DNA of 64,000 bases from Curtobacterium sp. GC_Cur_3 (lineage in GTDB: Bacteria > Actinomycetota > Actinomycetes > Actinomycetales > Microbacteriaceae). Positions within the stretch are counted from its first letter, which is position 1. Each line of letters begins with the position of its first letter. The notes under the pieces are model-generated. The model did not search any database and was not told the origin of the DNA. It saw nothing but the letters and a program-made list of their open reading frames with translations. The stretch is from positions 27,596-91,595 of the forward strand of contig NZ_JALNUI010000017.1 of the NCBI RefSeq assembly GCF_026544205.1, in the 5' to 3' direction. Shown piece by piece: positions 61,593 to 64,000 of this stretch. Both the position numbers and the translations under genes were made by a program.

Positions 61593-61846
61593 GACACCGG
61601 CGTCTCGACGGGCACTCTGGCGGGGTTCGCGTGCGAGACACCCCTGTCAGCGCGAGACACCGGCGTCTCGATGGGCACACTCGAGTTGTGCGCGCGCGAG
61701 ACACCCCCGTCAGTGCGAGACACCTCGAAGTACTCGAGACGCCGCCGAAAACTGCGGCGTCTCGACGAACCCGAGGCGTCTCAGCGAGACACCGGCGTCT
61801 CGACGAGTACACCGGCAGCGTTTGCGTGCGAGACACCGGCGTCTCG
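61591..61846. repeat. Family C array: palindromes in a 63-bp (44+19) tandem pattern
   Basis: The 16-bp core GAGACACCGGCGTCTC occurs exactly at 61591, 61654, 61786 and 61830. Related GAGACACCCCTGTC and GAGACACCCCCGTC lie at 61635 and 61698, and a half copy at 61717. Steps are 44, 19, 44, 19, 69 and 44 bp. A hairpin CGAGACGCCGC/GCGGCGTCTCG (61735-61764) fills the 69-bp unit. It lies between convergent malY-type and nagB genes; no gene is seen. Confidence 0.9.
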
Positions 61847-61897
61847 CGGAGCCCGAACCCAGCCCGAGCCCCGGGCCCCGGGCCCCGGGCCTGCGGG

Positions 61898-62683
61898 CTA
61901 CTCGAACCGCTGCCAGGACGGCTTGTTCGCGTACGTGTACCGGTAGTAGTCGGCGAGCTGGAGCCCGGCGGCCGCTTCCTCGTCGACCACGACGGTGGCG
62001 TGCTGGTGCAGCTGCAGCGCCGACCCGGGCACGAAGGACGACAGCGGCCCCTCGACCGCGGCGGCCACGGCGTCCGCCTTCGACGAGCCCTGGGCGACGA
62101 GGACGAGCTGGCGTGCCTCGAGGATCGTGCCGAGACCCTGCGTCATGCAGTGCGTCGGGACCTGGTCGAGCGAGTCGAAGAAGCGGGCGTTGGCCTCGCG
62201 CGTCGAGGGCGCGAGGGTCTTGATGCGGGTGCGCGAGGCGAACGAGGACGTCGGCTCGTTGAACCCGATGTGGCCGTTCGCGCCGATGCCGAGGATCTGC
62301 ACGTCGATCCCGCCGGCGGCACGGATCGCGGCGTCGTACTCCTTGGCGGCGAACTCGATGTCGTCGGCACGGCCGTCGGGCACGCGGACGCGTGACGGGT
62401 CGAAGCCGAGCGGACCGACGACGTCGCGGGCGATGACGCTCGCGTACGACTCGGGGTGTTCGAGGGGGATGCCGACGTACTCGTCGAGGGCGAACCCGCG
62501 CGCCTGGGCGAACGAGACCTCCCCGGCGGCGACGCGACGCTGCAGGTCGGCGTAGATGCCCTGGGGGCTCGACCCCGTGGCGAGTCCGACGACGGCGGAC
62601 GGCTTCTCGGCGACGACCGACGCGATCTTGGCCGCGGCGACGCGACCGACCTCCGCCGGCGTGGGCAGGATGATGATCTCCAC
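61898..62683 (-). CDS. nagB: Glucosamine-6-phosphate deaminase
   Basis: A 261-residue enzyme converting glucosamine-6-phosphate to fructose-6-phosphate and ammonia. AVVGLATGSSPQGIYADL lies near residue 30, GFALDEYVGIPLEHPESY with the catalytic aspartate near 67, LGIGANGHIGFNEPTSSF near 132, and SALQLHQHATVVVDEEAA near the C-terminus. GTG start at 62683. It completes the path begun by NagA and has a DasR-type operator 12 bp upstream. Confidence 0.97.
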   Translation of the reverse strand: MEIIILPTPAEVGRVAAAKIASVVAEKPSAVVGLATGSSPQGIYADLQRRVAAGEVSFAQARGFALDEYVGIPLEHPESYASVIARDVVGPLGFDPSRVRVPDGRADDIEFAAKEYDAAIRAAGGIDVQILGIGANGHIGFNEPTSSFASRTRIKTLAPSTREANARFFDSLDQVPTHCMTQGLGTILEARQLVLVAQGSSKADAVAAAVEGPLSSFVPGSALQLHQHATVVVDEEAAAGLQLADYYRYTYANKPSWQRFE

Positions 62684-62695
62684 GGATCACACCCT

Positions 62696-62711
62696 ACTGG
62701 TCATGACCAGT
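62696..62711. promoter_or_regulatory. DasR-type dre operator upstream of nagB
   Basis: ACTGGTCATGACCAGT is a perfect 16-bp palindrome and nearly identical to the actinobacterial dre consensus ACTGGTCTAGACCAGT bound by the GntR/HutC regulator DasR. Placed 12 bp before the nagB start, it would repress until glucosamine-6-phosphate builds up. No dasR gene lies in the window. Confidence 0.88.
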
Positions 62712-62756
62712 CATCGGCACGCTGTGCGCAACAACCGCACGGATCGGGACACCCGG

Positions 62757-63386
62757 TCAGGGAGCGTCCAGTGCCACCAGCTCCGGCGTCGACCCGAGCG
62801 CCCGCAGCGCCCCGCGGAGCGACCACGCGGACACGGCCACGATGAGCACGGCGAGCACCAGGACGACGATGCCTGCCGATCCGGCGAAGGCCTCGAGCGC
62901 ACCGAGCAGCACGCCCACACTGACCCCGAGCGCATGCACGAGCACGGTCGCGGGCAGGGCGGTCTGCTGGACGCGGGCGAACCGTACCAGGGCACGGCGG
63001 TCTGCGGGATCGACCGATGAGGCGTTCCCGGCGGCGATCGTCTGGTGGACACGGGCCAGTCGCTCGGGGTCGACCTCGGACGGTGCCACACGTCGACGAT
63101 CCGCCATGGTCCAGAGCACGAGCTCGACGGCCACGACCAGGTACGCCACGAGCGCCGCGGTCCCGACGAGCACCACGACCGAGACGACCGGCGAGCTCAT
63201 CCCGCGCACGAGCCCGACGACGACCGCCACGACGAGCCCGAGGGCGACGACGCCGAGCGACACGGTCAGCACCCGACGCCGCCGCGGAGTCACCGCACGC
63301 ACGACCCCGGCGACCGCGAGTCGCCACCCGGCAGCCCAGACACCGTGGTCGGACCGCACCTCGAGCGCCCTGTCGCCGCGTGCCAT
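62757..63386 (-). CDS. Four-helix membrane protein of unknown function
   Basis: A 209-residue protein with helices near 40-62 (LTVSLGVVALGLVVAVVVGL), 66-92, 146-165 and 172-192, and a cytoplasmic loop APSEVDPERLARVHQTIAAG between helices 2 and 3. No family recognised. ATG at 63386 is divergent from the NUDIX gene with 36 bp between. Its stop is 45 bp from the dre site. Confidence 0.65.
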   Translation of the reverse strand: MARGDRALEVRSDHGVWAAGWRLAVAGVVRAVTPRRRRVLTVSLGVVALGLVVAVVVGLVRGMSSPVVSVVVLVGTAALVAYLVVAVELVLWTMADRRRVAPSEVDPERLARVHQTIAAGNASSVDPADRRALVRFARVQQTALPATVLVHALGVSVGVLLGALEAFAGSAGIVVLVLAVLIVAVSAWSLRGALRALGSTPELVALDAP

Positions 63387-63422
63387 GCCCCGAGCGTATC
63401 CACGCCTGGGTACCGTGGCCGC

Positions 63423-63902
63423 ATGCCCACGCCCGACTTCGTCCTGTCCCTCCGCGAGAAGATCGGCACGGACCTGCTCTGGCTGACCGGGGTCACCGCC
63501 GTCGTGACCCGCGGCGAGGGTGACGCCCGCGAGCTCCTGGTCGTCCGTCGCGCGGACACCGGCGCGCTGACCCCGGTGACGGGGATCGTCGACCCGGGCG
63601 AGGAGCCGGCCGTCGCCGCCGAACGCGAGGTGCTGGAGGAAGCCGACGTCGTCGCCGTCGCCGAACGCCTGGTGTGGGTGCAGGCGCTGCCGGAGATGAC
63701 CTACCCGAACGGCGACCGGGCGCAGTACCTCGACCTGGTCTTCGCGTGCCGCTGGGTGTCCGGGCACCCCGCACCGGCCGACGGGGAGAACACCGAGGCG
63801 TTCTGGGCCCCCGTCACCGACCTGCCCCCGATGTCGGAGGACATGCGACGGCGCGTCGACGCCGGTCTGGCCGACGAACAGCAGGCGCGCTTCCAGCGCT
63901 GA
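63423..63902 (+). CDS. NUDIX hydrolase
   Basis: A 159-residue protein. The NUDIX box is GIVDPGEEPAVAAEREVLEE then ADV near residue 55-77, with the R-E-x-x-E-E core intact. FVLSLREKIGTDLLWLTGVT at the N-terminus and EAFWAPVTDLPPMSEDMRRR at the end match the common actinobacterial ADP-ribose-pyrophosphatase-like group. Substrate not predictable. Confidence 0.92.
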   Translation: MPTPDFVLSLREKIGTDLLWLTGVTAVVTRGEGDARELLVVRRADTGALTPVTGIVDPGEEPAVAAEREVLEEADVVAVAERLVWVQALPEMTYPNGDRAQYLDLVFACRWVSGHPAPADGENTEAFWAPVTDLPPMSEDMRRRVDAGLADEQQARFQR

Positions 63903-63921
63903 CCGCACCACCTGCCGGCCT

Positions 63922-63953
63922 GGAGGCTCGTACCGGCCCCGCCACGAGCCTCC
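63922..63953 (+). terminator. GGAGGC-family hairpin after the NUDIX gene
   Basis: GGAGGCTCGT (63922-63931) pairs with ACGAGCCTCC (63944-63953), 20 bp past the stop. Confidence 0.75.
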
Positions 63954-63958
63954 CGTCC

Positions 63959-64000
63959 GGCGAGACTCGGCTGGGCGGACGTCGCGCGCCTCCGAGACGG
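63959..64000. repeat. Family D element cut by the window edge
   Basis: GGCGAGACTCGGCTGGGCGG, continuing ACGTCGCGCGCCTCCG, matches the start of the second family D copy at 42451. The rest lies outside the window. Confidence 0.6.

Noticed and set aside
61468..61836. Minus-strand protein with repeated SRRRCLALTGVSR units
   Set aside because: It is a by-product of the 63-bp DNA repeat read in one frame; there is no ribosome site and composition follows the DNA palindromes.
61591..61846. CRISPR array
   Set aside because: Repeat spacing alternates 44/19 bp, the intervening sequences are themselves related, and no cas genes are present.

Overview
The window is about 70% GC, with short intergenic spaces, many GTG/TTG starts and many 1-4 bp ATGA/GTGA overlaps. 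Gene content points to Actinomycetota: mycothiol synthase, CarD, SenX3-RegX3, GlnR, a ClpS-DUF2017 pair, DUF4032 and a SigK-RskA pair. The fused IspDF and overall style suggest Microbacteriaceae, and Curtobacterium or a near relative is my best guess (inference). There are no rRNA operons, prophage, transposase genes or CRISPR arrays.

Layout. 1-9 kb: end of an ElaA-like acetyltransferase, msrB, tRNA-Thr, a membrane glycosyltransferase, an aldo/keto reductase, a hydrolase, NAD(P)HX epimerase, a DUF2090 aldolase-like protein, a zinc peptidase and a DsbA-like protein. 9-17 kb: an orphan sugar-ABC ATPase, DUF4032, then rlmB-cysS-ispDF-carD with a divergent lipoprotein, the same order as tsnR-cysS-ispF-ispD-carD-lpqE in Mycobacterium. 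17-34 kb: a phosphate block of regX3-senX3, phoU, gpmA, ygfZ, glnR-mshD, ppk-mutT1 and pstSCAB. Arrays of 11-bp GTTCACC-type direct repeats (PHO boxes) precede phoU, ppk and pstS. 33-38 kb: the sigK-rskA operon with a SigK-like promoter, a candidate structured RNA, tRNA-Lys and an AraC regulator. 38-42 kb: galactose genes galM-deoR and galT-galK, divergent around a 64-bp control region. 42-49 kb: folD-glyA under a ZTP riboswitch, clpS-DUF2017, marR-MFS and purU. 49-64 kb: nagA, a two-component system, MerR/SDR and TetR/SDR pairs, a secreted GH92 mannosidase, a MalY-type lyase, and nagB behind a perfect DasR-type dre palindrome.

How genes cooperate. The Pho genes form a sensing (SenX3/RegX3/PhoU), uptake (PstSCAB) and storage (PPK) circuit. 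GlyA, FolD and PurU are one-carbon/folate enzymes, and the ZTP riboswitch ties glyA-folD to purine/folate status. NagA, NagB and GH92 fit use of amino sugars and mannose glycans; GalM, GalT and GalK form a Leloir set without galE in view.

The most unusual feature is the intergenic DNA. At least five families of palindromic, REP-like elements sit at gene 3' ends. They include a tandem array (61591-61846) built on a 63-bp unit with alternating 44- and 19-bp steps, twin 102-bp elements, 58-nt hairpins, a 40-bp perfect palindrome, and a dispersed terminator family, one copy of which carries the ribosome-binding site and start codon of an MFS transporter gene. No autonomous transposase or RAYT-like gene is present.
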